Positions 49,745 through 62,044 are shown, counted from the first letter of the stretch. The stretch is 64,000 bases of DNA from Cephalopachus bancanus (GCA_027257055.1 JAPVLO010000401.1:744001-808000); one strand, 5' to 3'. Made by a program: numbers and translations. Notes: a model not told the origin generated them from the letters alone.

Positions 49745-51157
49745 ATTTTTTTATTTTAAAGATGTGGGGTACAATTCAGGTTAGGTATACAAATGTTCAT
49801 TATGCAGGTACCCTTGTTGATGAGGTGTGTCCCTCCTTCCCCAGACAGACTCCCACTACTGCCGATCCTTTACTTATAGTATTATGATAATTGTTCAAGG
49901 TCCACTTATGAGTGAGAACATGTGATACTCAGTTCTTTGTTTCTGTAAAATATCACTTGGTATTATAGACTCTGAGTTTATCCAGGTTGCTGTGAAGTTC
50001 GTGAATTTGTTCTTTATGACTGCATAATATTCCATCATATATATGTACCACTTTTTTTTTTTTTACCTAGTCCTCTTTTAATGGGCAGCATCGTTGGTCC
50101 CATGTTCTTGCTACTGTGAACAATGCTGCGATTAACATATGTGTGCAGGTATCTTTTATATAGAGTGATTTGAGTTCTTCTGGGCATATTCCTAGTAGGG
50201 GATTGCAGGGTTGTATGGAAGATCAATTTTTAGATCTTTTAGGAATCACCAAACTGTTTTCCACAGAGGCTGGACTAGTTTACACTCCCACCAACAGTGT
50301 AGAAGTGTTCCCTTTTCACAGCATCCTCTCCAGCATCTATTGTTTTTTGAGTTATTGATGATAGCCATCCTGACTGGAGTTAGGTGGTATCTCAGTGTAG
50401 TTTTAATTTGCATTTCTTTGATGACTAGTGAGCCTGAGCATTTTTTCATGTATCTGTTGGATGTTCATATGTCTTGTTTTGAGAACTGTCTATTCATATC
50501 TTTTGCTCACTTTGTAGTGGGTCTGTTTGTTTCTTCTTTTCAGCACATTTGAGTTCCTTGTAGATGCTAGATGTTAGGCCTTTGTCAGACAAACAGTTGG
50601 CAAATATTTTTTTCCCAGTTTGTGGGCTGTCCCCCCACTCTCTTGATAGTTTCTTTGACTTTGCAGAAGCTTGTTAGTTTGGTGAGGTCCCATTTGTCTA
50701 TCTTATCTCTTATGGCATGAGTACTGGAGGTTTTGATCAGGAGTTGGTTGCCAGTTCCAATTTCCATAAAGGTGTCTCCTGTATTTTCTAAGATTCTTAT
50801 AGTTTGAGGTTTTACATTTAAGTCTTTGATCCATTTAGAGTGATTTTTGTGTATGTTGATAGGTAGAAATCTTGTTTTAATCTTCTCATGTGGTTAGCCA
50901 GTTTTCCCAGCACCATTTACTGAATATATTCTCCTCTCCCCAGTCGTTGGTAGTAGACATTTTGTCAAAGTCAAATGAGTTGGTTGAGAAATTGAGGTTT
51001 TGCTTCTGGAATCTCTATCCTGTTCCATTTAAAAAATGGAACAGGATATATGCCATTGGTCTATATGCCTGTTCTTGTACAAATACCAGGCTGTCTTGAT
51101 TATTGTGACTTTATAATAGAGTTTAAAGTCTGGGAGTGTGATACCTCCTAAAAGTAG
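49745..51157 (-). mobile_element. Young L1, antisense, 5'-truncated
   Basis: 3' UTR at the left (AAAGATGTGGGGTACAATTC at 49758; one purine-rich unit complement CCCACTACTGCCGATCC at 49851), then antisense ORF2 to about 51157. The minus-strand open segment 50246-50449 still encodes the zinc knuckle (CWRGCCEKG). GATTTATT occurs at 49713-49720 and 51158-51165, a possible short TSD. ORF2 is frameshifted. Confidence 0.88.
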
Positions 51158-51244
51158 GATTTATTAAGAGGACAGAAAAGCTCCCACAGTGGGAGGGGAC
51201 CCAACAGGGTTGCCCGGATTATTTTTTAGAAGAGTCAGAGAACC

Positions 51245-51440
51245 CATAACTATTGAGCACATAACATGTTCTGGGTGCACTACTATGACCTTTATAAATA
51301 CTATCTCATTTTAATCTTCACAAGGTGTTCATGAATGTCTCCATTTTTATATAATTAAAATGAGGCATAAAGTGATTGTCATTGTTCAAAAATACATAGG
51401 TAGCATACAATGTTGTCAAGATTTCAATCCAGATAGACTT
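51245..51440 (-). repeat. MIR SINE
   Basis: ATTGAGCACATAACATGTTC, ATCTCATTTTAATCTTCACAAGG and ATTAAAATGAGGCATAAAG follow antisense MIR. Confidence 0.7.
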
Positions 51441-51632
51441 TAAAATTTTGCTCTTTCTTGACCACCTGAAGAAAACTAAAATAAAAGTAACTTCTGACAA
51501 TATAAAAGGAGGCTAGTCACATGTTTTTGGCCACAGTAATTGTATGTAAGCGAGTCTCTGCAAATCTCAGATATGCTGATTAAATTTCTGCCTTTTAAAA
51601 ATTCTTTTGACTTAACATCCATTTTGAATATC

Positions 51633-51839
51633 TCTGGGCAGTGAGACCTCATCTCTACAATAAATCAAAAAATCAGCAGGGCGTGGTAGCGTATGCCTGT
51701 AATTCTGGCTACTTGGAAGGCTGGGGTGGAAGGATCGCCGGAGCCCAGCAGGTCGAGGCTGCAGTGGCCGGGAGCGGCCACTGCACTCCAGTCTGGGCGA
51801 CAGAGTGAGACTCCAACTCAAAAAAAAAAAAAAAAAAAA
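51633..51839 (+). mobile_element. Alu SINE, 5'-truncated
   Basis: Starts inside the left arm at CTGGGCAGTGAGACC, with the complete right arm and an A tail. The first ~100 bp, including the A box and B box, are missing. No clear TSD. Confidence 0.92.
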
Positions 51840-52813
51840 TTCTCAAATTAAATATTAAAATATTCTGTAAAGTTTTTCTTTTGAAAAATTAAGGAATTTG
51901 TGAAAGCTGCTTTCTTTTTTTTTTAAATCTTTCTTCTGTTTTCTTCCTGCCATGAATGAGTATGCCTACAAAATGTAAGGCAAAAAATATAGACTTGCTT
52001 TTTATAACATACACATACAAAAACATCGGAAATGCAGTAGTAAAATAATATGATAGCACTACTATTTTGGGAATGGATACCAATTGCACATAAAAGTGTG
52101 TTTATTAGAATATAAATACATAAGTGATAAATAAAAGTCTAAAAAGATTGCAATTTGAACTGCACAGAGAAATGAAAATGGAAAATTATGTTTACATCTT
52201 TCAGCTCTGATTTAGATGATTTAATTAAGAACTCAAGCAGAAGAGAACTTAAATAGAACTTTTTTGTAAGGAAACTGAGCTGCCTGGATGTCATAGGAAA
52301 CTATGATCCATTCAGATGCATTCCACATACTGAAGAGTGTGGCCCAAAGTGGTAATATCTCGTTTTGTTCTTGGGCTCAGATTCAATCAGTTGCTGATCA
52401 CACTGTATTCAATCTCTCAACTAATCACGTGTAAGCACCACACTTCCTGCTGAAATTAGATAGGATATCTCTAGGAAGAAAAATAAATTTTAAATTATTC
52501 TGAATTTCAAACTGTTTTCAAGTCTAGACATGGTTTCTGTTAGTGCAAAAGTAGAAAGGAATAATAAAAACTACACCATTAACTGGGTGAGAAAGGGACT
52601 TTATTCATAAGCATAATCAAAGCAGTCATTTTCCCTAATTTACCTAACTTAAATTCAGGTTTAAATGAACTTTAAATATACATCATTGAAAACATGGCCT
52701 GCCAGTACAAGCTGTTTGCTTTCTCCTCTAATGCTATATTATTTATCGTGAAAACTGCGTTTGTGATACTAACATGTTATATTTAAATACAACATAGCAT
52801 TTATGCAAATCTT
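51840..52813. other. Unassigned AT-rich sequence
   Basis: About 1 kb with no gene or repeat recognised. Confidence 0.5.
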
Positions 52814-53300
52814 ATAATTTAAAAAATAATTTCATATCCAAAACATTTCTTTACCTATAAAAATTTCATAAATAAGCAATATCTTCTTTTACACTTGAGG
52901 AAATAGTAAGATGGAGCAATCTACCCACTCTTTTTTTTTTTTTTTTTGAGTTGGAGTCTCACTCTGTCGCCCAGACTGGAGTGCAGCGGCTCATTCCCAG
53001 CCACTGCAGCGTCAACCTGCTGGGCTCCAGTGATCCTTCTGCCTCAGCCTTCCAAGTAGGTGGAACTACAGGCATGTGCTACCACGCCTGGCTAATTTTT
53101 TGATTTATTGTAGAGATGAGGTCTCGCCAAGTTGCCCAGGCAGGTTTTGAACCCGTGGGATCCGGCAATCCACTCACCTCAGCCTCCCAAAGGGCGGGGT
53201 TACAGGCTGAGCCACCGAGCCCGGCTTCTACTCACTCTTAAAACTAGAAAACCTAGGACCTTTCTGATGCAAAGTCTGGCATTTTTACTGAAATTGCTCA
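52814..53300. repeat. Tandem duplication copy 1 (split by an Alu)
   Basis: Unit of about 190 bp after removing the Alu. 52814-52930 plus 53226-53300 aligns to 53301-53488 at about 90% by eye (shared AATAAGCAATATC, GAGGAAATAGTAAGATGGAGC, AAAACTAGAAAAC). Part of the unit looks MIR-derived. Confidence 0.9.
52931..53225 (-). mobile_element. Alu SINE, full-length, inserted in duplication copy 1
   Basis: Antisense dimer. TSD CTACCCACTC (52921-52930) against CTACTCACTC (53228-53237). Copy 2 of the duplication keeps the uninterrupted site once. Confidence 0.96.
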
Positions 53301-53488
53301 TAATTTAAAAAATTATTTCATACCCCTAAACATTTTTTAAACTATAAAAATGTCATAAATAAGCAATATCCCCATTTTACAGTTGAGGAAATAGTAAGAT
53401 GGAGCAATCTACCCACTCTTAAAACTAGAAAACTTAGGACCTTACTGATGCAAAGTTTGGCATTTTAGTTGAAATTACTGTCATATTT
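53301..53488. repeat. Tandem duplication copy 2 (empty Alu site)
   Basis: Contains ATCTACCCACTCTTAAAACT intact, the pre-insertion form of the site disrupted in copy 1. Confidence 0.9.
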
Positions 53489-54389
53489 GGATTGTTGATT
53501 AACCACATATATACTGACGATAAACAAGGTTAGAAGTTTCCTGAACAAACTATGTTTCATACAATTTTTTATAAGCAATGTTTCATAGACTATCCTATGC
53601 AGGACATTTTAGCAGTCATCCAAAAAAAATCTTTCGTTCATAATGACGACTAGCTCCAAGAGTCCGGTGCCAAAGCAGGCTTATCAGCCTTGAGATATGT
53701 TTCAATTGTATTTTAAAATATAGTGAGCTGAGGATCCTACAGAATTTCCTGATAATAAGATCCCAAAATGTTTGCTTGCTTAGTCAATCCTCCAGCTTCC
53801 AACTGCATGTTAAAATAAGCCAATAAAACACCTACTTACATCCAAGTAAAAGAGAAACTCAGTTTTTTTTTTCACTTTCTGAGAAAAGTAATGGCTTACT
53901 GCATAGAAACAGAAGGTATCAAAGCATGAGCCTAAATCTTCATTGGATAATTTAACATAAAAAGTACTTTATTGTTTTCTTACACCAAATAATTACGATG
54001 CGCTTGGTAGTTACCATCTTTGACAATGTATTTTTATCAGAGGCAGTGTATTTACTGTTGAAGAGGAAACATCTCTGCAATAAAAGAAATATAATTTCAA
54101 ATATTTTAGCATAATTTAAAAACCAATTTCTGTGTTCAAAAAGTCTCCAACTAACCAGTTCCTGAAAAAACTCCATGGCCTGTGTAAAAAAACAAGACAA
54201 AATGCATTTTATCTGGGAGACAATTTATGTTCAAAGAATTACCACAGAATGAAACTCAAAAGATTCAGGCTTTATTGTCTTCATCCACAAATCTGGCATC
54301 TCTAGAAATAAAATTCACTAAAAGGCAACAATCCAACGATGCACTATGAAGTGTTCCTTAGAAAATGTCATTTTTAAAAGAATGTACTT
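53489..54389. other. Unassigned AT-rich sequence
   Basis: No gene or repeat recognised. The minus-strand frame at 53952-54200 has no family match. Confidence 0.5.
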
Positions 54390-54394
54390 ATTTT

Positions 54395-54650
54395 TCTTTT
54401 CTTTTCTTTTTTCTTTTTGCAGTGGCATGATCAGCACTCACCACAGTCTCAATCTCCTGGGCTCAAATGATCTTTCTGTCACAGTCACCTGAATAGCTGG
54501 GAGTATAGGCAAGCACCACCATGCCTGGCTAATTTTTAAAATATTTTTTTGGAGAGACAAGGCCTAGCTATGTTGCTCAGGCTGGTCTTGAGCTCCTGGC
54601 CTTGGCATCCCAAAGTGCTTGGATTATAGGTGTGAGGCATTGTGTCAGGC
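54395..54650 (-). mobile_element. AluJ-like SINE, old
   Basis: Antisense Alu with the general primate Alu sequence (CTCCTGGGCTCAAATGATC, GCTAATTTTTAAAATA, CATCCCAAAGTGCTTGGATT), without the diagnostic changes of the young Alus here. Its 3' end is truncated or degraded. Possible TSD TATTTTTCTT on both sides. Confidence 0.88.
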
Positions 54651-54834
54651 TATTTTTCTTCTTCATACTTTATTTGTACCAGAGACTTCTGCAGGTGTTG
54701 TTTTTACCATTGAAATAATCCGTGTTAAGAACCTTGTTCCTGGAACGAATGTGTAGAAGAAAGAAGGGCAGCTTCTAGAGCAAATCCCAAGATGGTGGGG
54801 GTTGTGGCAGTGGGGGCATAGGTCTTTTGGCTAA

Positions 54835-55015
54835 CTAGTTAGCTATAATTACTACATGGCTTTATCTTATTTAATACCTATAAGAACACCAATAAAGAAT
54901 GTATGGCAAATATTCCCATTATGGAGAAGAGAAAACTAAGGTCCAGAGAAGTTAATTACATGCATAAGTAGACTGCAGAGTCTAGGTTTGTCTCCTAAGC
55001 CAGTAGAATTCTGCT
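54835..55015 (-). repeat. MIR SINE
   Basis: TTATCTTATTTAATACCTATAAGAAC, CCCATTATGGAGAAGAGAAAACTAAGG and the AGAGAAGTTAATTACATGC section follow antisense MIR closely. Confidence 0.75.
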
Positions 55016-55169
55016 ATATAAAATTATTTTTTATTCCAGGGTTAAGCTTGAGTAAATGGTTTGATGAGGAATTTATACTTATGTGAACAGAAGAGAGTGG
55101 CGATGGTCTATAACCCCTATTCCTGTTTTTGATAACATGGTAGCACAATTCTTTATGCATTTAGCACAA

Positions 55170-55315
55170 TTTTAAAGAGTATCCACCATGCTTAGGGCAC
55201 TCTGCTTAGTTCAGAGGTTGTAATAATAAATAAAATAAATGTAGGACCATGTTTGTTTCAATTATCATTATTAATATTCATAGAGCTTACAATCCAGTAG
55301 AAAGGAGAAACAGCT
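55170..55315 (+). repeat. L2-like fragment
   Basis: CCACCATGCTTAGGGCACTCTGC ... AGAGCTTACAATCCAGTAG resembles L2. Confidence 0.5.
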
Positions 55316-55517
55316 AAAAATACTGTTACAAATACTAATTATATCTGTGTTATTTTTATTGGTAACGTGGAAGAGGAATATGCCCAGTATTTTCATCATA
55401 AACTTATACAATTGTTCAAAGCACTAGCTGTGTAAACAAAATAATGGATTTAAATGCAAAATTAATTGTTCTCATTTCTATGTGCCCATCTAGTCACTGA
55501 AAATTATTTACTTAATT

Positions 55518-55827
55518 AATTAATTAATTAATTTTATTTTATTTTATTTTTTTTGAGTTGGAGTCTCACTCTGTCGCCCAAACTGGAGTGCAGTGGCCGC
55601 TCCCGGCCACCGCAGCCTCGACCTGCTGGGCTCCGGCGATCCTTCCGCCTCAGCCTTCCAAGTAGCTGGAATTACAGGCATGAGCAACCACGCCCGGCTG
55701 ATTTTTTGATTTATTTTAGAGATGAGGTCTCGCTGCCCAGGCGGGTCTCGAACCCGCGGGCTCAGGCAATCCACTCACCTCAGCCTCCCAAAGGTGCGGG
55801 ATTACAGGCTGAGCCACCGAGCCCGGC
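55518..55827 (-). mobile_element. Alu SINE, full-length dimer, 13-bp TSD
   Basis: Antisense dimer with a TTTTA/TTAA-rich tail complement. TSD TATTTACTTAATT at 55505-55517 and 55828-55840, perfect. Confidence 0.96.
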
Positions 55828-55840
55828 TATTTACTTAATT

Positions 55841-56520
55841 TATAACATCTTTAGCCTTTGTTGATTCTCTTCCCTTAGATCAGCACTATGGTTCTTTACT
55901 TGCCAAGATGATTCTATAAGAAGTTTATATGTAATATATATTACATATTATATATACCCATTATATATATGTGTAAATACACACTCACATACATATATAC
56001 ATATATTCAAATGTTCAATTATTTTGAAAACACTTAATTTTTCTAGAGAGATAACAAGTGGGGTACTAAGTGACCTCCACTGTTGTCCTCAATATGATCA
56101 GGGTCTTATCCTTTTATGTATTCAGAAGTCCTGGTGAAACCATAACATTAGAAAGATCATTGAACTGGAAGACTGTGACCCTGAAGTAGTTCTGGCTGTT
56201 ATCACCTTATAAACTTCAGGATCAAGGAGGAGTTATTGTCCTTAATTGACCTGTCTTTCTGGTGTATTAAATGTTATCTTTAAATACTCTAATGAGATAA
56301 GGACTAGTCAAATTATTTGTTTTACAACTCTAATAACAACTAATAAACAGTTCAAATACAAAAAAAATACTCTGTCACTCTTAAAAACAAACTCACTGTA
56401 CTAATGAACTTCAGAATGTGCTTAGTCATAAGAATTTTGTCATATATTTTATGAATAGATTGTGGATTTCTATTGTTATTTTGAGTAACATCTTATGTAA
56501 ATACTATAGATATTAAAGGA
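55841..56520. other. Unassigned; AT-rich with a TATATA tract
   Basis: 55930-56010 is an alternating TATA/TACATA low-complexity stretch. No gene seen. Confidence 0.5.
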
Positions 56521-56533
56521 CAGATTTATTTTA

Positions 56534-57976
56534 TTTTATTGTAGAGTTGTGGGGTACATAGGAGGATTTACTACATAAGTAGACTGCATGCAGGTGAAGT
56601 TTTGACTCTAGCAGGCCCTTTCTCCTTCTAATAGTGGACCTGATACCCAGTATGTTTCCTTGTGCCCCATCCCTCTTTCCTCCCTCCCCTAGCACTGTCA
56701 AGTGTCTGTTTATCCCACCCTTGTACTCATGTGACCAGTGATCAGGGCCCACTTATGAGTGAGAACATGCAGTATTCAAACCTTTGTATCTGTGATAGTT
56801 TACTTAGTATGGTGGTCTCCAGCTATATCCTAGATTGAACAGAAGAATTCAAATTACTAAAATAAAGTCCCAGTTGAATGAAACAGAATCCAAAAAATCA
56901 TAGAAAGGATCAATTAGACAAAAATTTCCTTGAAAGGATAAATAAGATTGACAGACACCCCCCGCCACCATATTGACAACTAGAGGGAGAGAGAGAGAGA
57001 GACCAAATAAACACAATTAGAAATGAAAAAGATGATGTCACAATTGACCCTGAATAAATTAAAAAGATTATTAGGGATTACTATGAACATCTGTATGCAA
57101 ATAAACTAGAAAATCTAGGGGAACTGAAGGAATTTCTGGCATCATATCGCCTACTAAGGTTGAAAAAGGAAGAAACAGAAACCCTAAACAGACCAATAAC
57201 AATCCAAGAAATCAACTCAGTTATAAGAAACCTCCCCACCAAAAAAAGGGAGGAAAAACAAAAACAAACAAAAAAAAAACCCTAGGCCTGATGGTTTCCC
57301 AGCTGAATTCCACAAGACAGGCAAGAAAGAGCTGATACTGATTCCACTGTAAGTATTCTAGGCAATTGAGAAGGAAGGAATCCTTTCTAGCTCATTCTAT
57401 GAAGCCAATATCATCCTGATACCCCAAAATGGAAAAGACTATTCAAGGAAGGAAAACTATAGACCAAGTTCCCTGATGAACATAGTTGCAGAAATTCTCA
57501 ACAAGTTTCTGTCAAATCACATCCAACTCCACATTTCAAGGGCCATCTATCATGATCAGGCAGTCTTCATTCCTGGGATGCAGGACTGTTTCAACATACA
57601 TCAATCTATAAATTTAATCCATCACATAAACAGGTATGAAACCAAGGACCACATGATTATCTCATTAGATGCAGAAAAAGTATTTGATAAAATCCAGCAT
57701 CCTTCTTGATAAAAAGCCTCAAACACCTAGGCATCTAAAGAACTTTACTCAAAACAGTAGAAGCCATCTATGACAAACCTGCAGCCAACATCATATTTAA
57801 TGGGCAGAAGCCAGAAGTATTCCCCCTAAAAACTGGAACAAGATAAGTATGCCCACTCTCACTCCTCCTACTCAACATAGTACTGGTAGTCCTAGCAGAG
57901 CAATCAGGCAGGAGAAAGACATCAGGGATATACAAACAAGAAAAGAGGAAGTTAAGTTATCCCTCTTTGCAGATGC
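56534..57976 (-). mobile_element. 5'-inverted (twin-primed) L1
   Basis: 56534-56829 is an antisense L1 3' end (GTAGAGTTGTGGGGTACATAG; CACTTATGAGTGAGAACATGC). From about 56830 the strand flips: 56830-57976 is sense ORF2, with the fingers/RT region (TCTCATTAGATGCAGAAAAAG at 57659; TTTGCAGATG at 57967). CAGATTTATTTTA flanks the whole unit at 56521-56533 and 57977-57989. A 3' end joined to an inverted 5' part inside one TSD pair is the signature of twin priming. Open segment 57476-57709; otherwise broken by stops. Confidence 0.93.
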
Positions 57977-58128
57977 CAGATTTATTTTAAATTCAATCAC
58001 TCTGTATATAAAAGAAAACTGAACATTTTTAGATTACTTAGGTATTTCAGGACCAAACCCACCTGGTACTTTTATGTTAGTCAACAAACAGCCATAACTT
58101 AGTTGGCAACTGGATATTCAAAAACCCA

Positions 58129-58553
58129 TGATATGGTTTATTTTTACAGCCTTCTGTGTCTAGATGTATCCCACAAAGTACATGTGCTGAAAATGTAATC
58201 TCCAGTGCAACAGTGTTAGGAGGTAGGGCTATTTGAAAGGTGTTGAGGTCATGAGGGATCTGCACTTATGAACGGATTAATGGCCTTATAAAAGGGCTTG
58301 ATAAAGGAAGTCTGCTCCCTCTTTGCCCTTCCAACCCTTCTGCCATGTGAGGACCTATTCCTCCCCTCCTGAGGATGCAGCATCAGGCCACCATCTTAGA
58401 AGCAGAGGTAGCCCTCACAAGACAACTGAACCTACTGGCACCTTAATCTTGGATTTCCTAGCCTCCAGAACTGTAAGAAGTAAATTTCTGTTTTTTATAA
58501 ATTACCCTGTCTCAGGTATTTTTTGTTATAGCAGCACAAAACTGTCTAAAACA
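58129..58553 (+). mobile_element. MST-type MaLR solo LTR
   Basis: Starts TGATATGGTTTATTTTTAC and ends TCTAAAACA. Contains GGTGTTGAGGTCATGAGGG, TTCTGCCATGTGAGGACC and TCCTAGCCTCCAGAACTGTAAG in consensus order. Confidence 0.88.
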
Positions 58554-59689
58554 CTGCCAAAAAGTTCTTAGAGTAATCTAGTGAGAAAGCCTGAGAGGGA
58601 GACTATTTCCTGGTTGTGTTTCTTGAGCTTTTCATAGAAATCCATAAATATTAGCCTGCACAGACATTCTGTGTCATTTCTGTGGTGAAATATGAGCAAT
58701 TTGAGTCAAAGTGTGCGGAAAAAGTTAGAGGAAGCATATTAGCATGCAGTACTTAATGTGGGCTTCCCTTTCCCTTTGGTGATATAAATGAACAATTTGC
58801 AAGTAGATTATTACCTAGTCCAGGGAAGAATTTTCCATCCTTCATTTTTAAAAACTCCTTTTTAAAATTGATGTCTAGCTGGGGACTTAAAAGAGATTAG
58901 CACATATGGCATAGTGGCATCAGCAAGAAGTTTTAACATTTTAATTTAATTTAATAACCATATTTAATGCCTTGTAGTTTTTGAGTTATCCAGGGCTTAA
59001 ATTAGGTTAGATTTCATTCTTTTCTTTTTTATTTTCCTTTTTCCATTCTCTCTCTCTCTCCCTCCCTCTCCCTTAGTGTGAGATAAAGCATGAAATCTTT
59101 CCTTTATCTGAAACCTCCTAGAACCTTTTGTAGAAATTCTCGTAAAAACAACAAAAATATCATTTTACAAAACATATATCAGTAAATAAATTCCATAAGA
59201 TAGGCGCTTAAGATTGAAAAGCAAAAGTGTATAGGAACTCTTGAAATCCTCTCTGGTTTCTCCTTATCTTAAGTAGCAATAGGTGTACCCTCTCAAAATT
59301 TCTAAGTCAAATAAGACTTGGTAGTGTCCTCGCAATGTTAAACCAACCTAAAGCATGGCAAACTTCTCATAATTAGTCAAATTCTATCTTACTCCAACCT
59401 TAGATTAATATGATACTTGCTTCCCAAATCAAAAGTTGTATATTTGGGCTATACTGGGTTTTTGGAAAACTTGACAGCAACTCATTAAGTAAGCTAAATA
59501 AATTTAAGACGTCTTGTACCTGTTATAATGTCAACTTTTTTGTGCTCTGTTTAGAAAGCTAGGCCTATTTCTTTAATGTGACTAAATTTTCAATTACTAT
59601 GCAGATACATGCATATATTACGTATACACTATGTAGTTGAATAATTTTTAGGTTCAAAAAGATTTTTCCCTCTGAATTTTTTCTCTACA
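58554..59689. other. Unassigned sequence
   Basis: No gene or confident repeat. Short CT-rich run at 59048-59075. Confidence 0.5.
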
Positions 59690-60060
59690 CCCTAGATTTC
59701 ATGTCTCCAACATATTTTCTTTCTGAACCACAGTAAGATCTTGTTTAACTATTAGGTGGACACCACCTGGGTGTCTCACAGGCATGTAGCTCTCAGTCTG
59801 TCCAAGCTGAACTATCTTTCCGATCAAGTTGGCTTCAAAAGCTTTTATTTGCTCTCTTATAATGGTTATTGATGTAACCACATCAGAAGACTCCAATTAT
59901 CCTTGATTACTCTCTGCCCCCTAACCCAAGGTCCAAAGATCACTAAATCCTGTCAATTGTAACAGAGAAATGTCTTTGAAGTTTGGTCACTTGCTCTTCA
60001 TTTCCACTGCCACAGCTGTAGTCCAGGCGGAGCAGACAGAAGTAGCTTTGAGGAGCCATC
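59690..60060 (+). repeat. Possible L2 internal fragment
   Basis: TCATGTCTCCAACATATTTTC, TATCCTTGATTACTCTCTGCC and CACTAAATCCTGTCAATTGTAAC resemble an old LINE (L2-type) coding region. Assignment is tentative. Confidence 0.35.
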
Positions 60061-60094
60061 TTGCCATTTATTACCCATGTGTCAAGCTAACCCC

Positions 60095-60215
60095 TACTAA
60101 GCTTTAGTTTTCTCCGATATCAAATGGAGGGTGAAGTTACCTCAGAGTACTGCTGGGAGGTTAAATGCAATAATGTAGAAAAAGCATTTATCAAATTTCT
60201 GGCTTGTAGTAAGTT
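60095..60215 (+). repeat. MIR-like fragment
   Basis: TTTAGTTTTCTCCGATATCAAATGGAGG and TGCTGGGAGGTTAAATGCAATAATG match MIR core spacing. Confidence 0.6.
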
Positions 60216-60640
60216 GAAGACGGATGAAAAAGAGGGGAAAGTCTTATTCTGGATAGAGAAGATAGAGAGTAAAATGTCTTGGGAACGGGAAGCAGCATAG
60301 CCCATTCAGGAATAAGAAATGATTATTTAAATATTAATGGTTCCTCATAGCCATTGCTATTAGATAAGGAAACGATGATTGAGCACTTCTTCATATAACA
60401 TTTACAGATAAGTAAGACTTACTCAATTTTCTAACGCAAAGTAGAAGACCAGCACAAAGGACAACTAAATGTCACCCACAGACAAAGATTCGCACACTAA
60501 GAGCACCTCAAAGGAAAATATCCCCAGTAAGTGGTCAATTGATCAGGTATTTTCAGTTCTCAATAGAGAAAAATCAAAGGAAATGATCACTACAGCTATT
60601 TTTGCTGTATTTTTATAGGTGTTTATTTATAATGTTAAAA
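60216..60640. other. Unassigned sequence
   Basis: No feature recognised. Confidence 0.5.
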
Positions 60641-60652
60641 AATAAAATTTCA

Positions 60653-60945
60653 GCCGGGCTCTGTGGCTTAGCCTGTAATCCCGCACCTTGGGAGGCTCAG
60701 GTGAGTGGAATGCCTGAGCCCGCGGGTTCGAGACTCGCCTGGGCAACTTGGTGAGACTTCATCTCTACAATAAATAAAAATATCAGCCGGGCGTGGTAGC
60801 GCATGCCTGTAATTCCGGCTACTTGGAAGGCTGAGGCTGAAGGATCGCCGGGGCCCGGCAGATCGAGGCTGCGGTGGCCGGGAGCGGTCACTGCACTCCA
60901 GTCTGGGCGACAGAGTGAGATTCCAACTCAAAATAAATAAAATAA
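60653..60945 (+). mobile_element. Alu SINE, full-length, left arm of an inverted pair
   Basis: Sense dimer. A box TGGCTTAGCCTG (60664-60675), B box GGTTCGAGACT (60725-60735). TSD AATAAAATTTCA at 60641-60652 and 60946-60957, perfect. Confidence 0.97.
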
Positions 60946-60973
60946 AATAAAATTTCAAAATGGCCCTGTATCT

Positions 60974-61269
60974 TTTTTTTTTTTTTTTTTTTGAGATGGA
61001 GTCTCACTCTGTCGCCTAGACTGGAGTTGCAGTGGCCGCTCCTGGCCACCGCAGACTCGACCTGCCGGGCTCCGGCGATCCTTCCGCCTCAGCCTTACAA
61101 GTAGCTGGAACTACAGGCGCGCGCTACCACGCCCAGCTAGTTTTTTGATTTATTGTAGAGACAGGTCTCGCCAAGTTGTCCAGGCGGGTATCGAACTGGC
61201 GGGCTCAGGCAATCCACTCACCTCAGCCTCCCAAGGCACGGGATTACAGGCTGAGCCACCAAGCCCGGC
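60974..61269 (-). mobile_element. Alu SINE, full-length, right arm of an inverted pair
   Basis: Antisense dimer with a ~20-base T run, tail motif GAGATGGAGTCTCACTC (the ancestral A rather than the T of its neighbours), and the same head. Imperfect TSD: GGCCCTGTATCT against GGGCCTGTAACTCT. Confidence 0.96.
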
Positions 61270-61283
61270 TGGGCCTGTAACTC

Positions 61284-62044
61284 TTGATGTAAAATTACAA
61301 ATAATGATAATATTCAAGCTGGAAATTTTTTTATTTAATCTTTCAAGCAGACTTCACTCGTTTGCAGTGATTATTTCTTTCTTCTGACCCATTTCAAAAA
61401 GCTATTCCTTTTATCTTGAATTGATTCCAGCTAATTGTATCTGTCCCTGCCCTGAGGGAAGGAACAGCCCTTTAGAACCAGTGCTGTAGGGCAGTAATCA
61501 GAAATTGTCTGAGACAGGCAGTGTCCAGTAGCTACCAAAAGACAAGAGGATATTGGAATTAGAAATTCTGATATTTCTTTCTACTGATAAGAGAGACATC
61601 AGGTGTCAGTGATTCTATCTCAAGTCAGTTTTCCTTAGACCAATAATAAGAAAGAAAAAAACCACTTCTTTCACTGGCTTACTGAGGCTGTATCTGTTTT
61701 TAAGTAACAATGAAAATGTTCCATTCTTTGTCTAACCTAAATAAATTACCCTTAGGCTTTTCTTTCACTGTTTTAAATAGTAGCCTGTTTCTAGCCATAG
61801 TGGATATGCCTGTTTTCAAAATATATCTGCAAGGAGCAATGGCTGTTTCAGTGATTGTGGATTGCAAGCTATTCAGGATGTCACAACAATCCATTAGGCT
61901 AGATATCTATAAGCCCTATTAAATTTTTCAGCAGGGTATAATAGTCTTTCACTTTGGTAGATGTTTGTTTATAGTTATTTATTATCTTCTAATTTCCTTT
62001 TTTATACTAGGGCCTTTAAAAAAAATTATTGGTTTTTTTCTGTT
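61284..62044. other. Unassigned sequence
   Basis: About 760 bp with no gene or repeat recognised. Confidence 0.5.

Noticed and set aside
59699..59896. Minus-strand 65-codon frame resembling a soluble protein
   Set aside because: Lies in sequence that looks like an old LINE read in the wrong orientation; no conserved motif.
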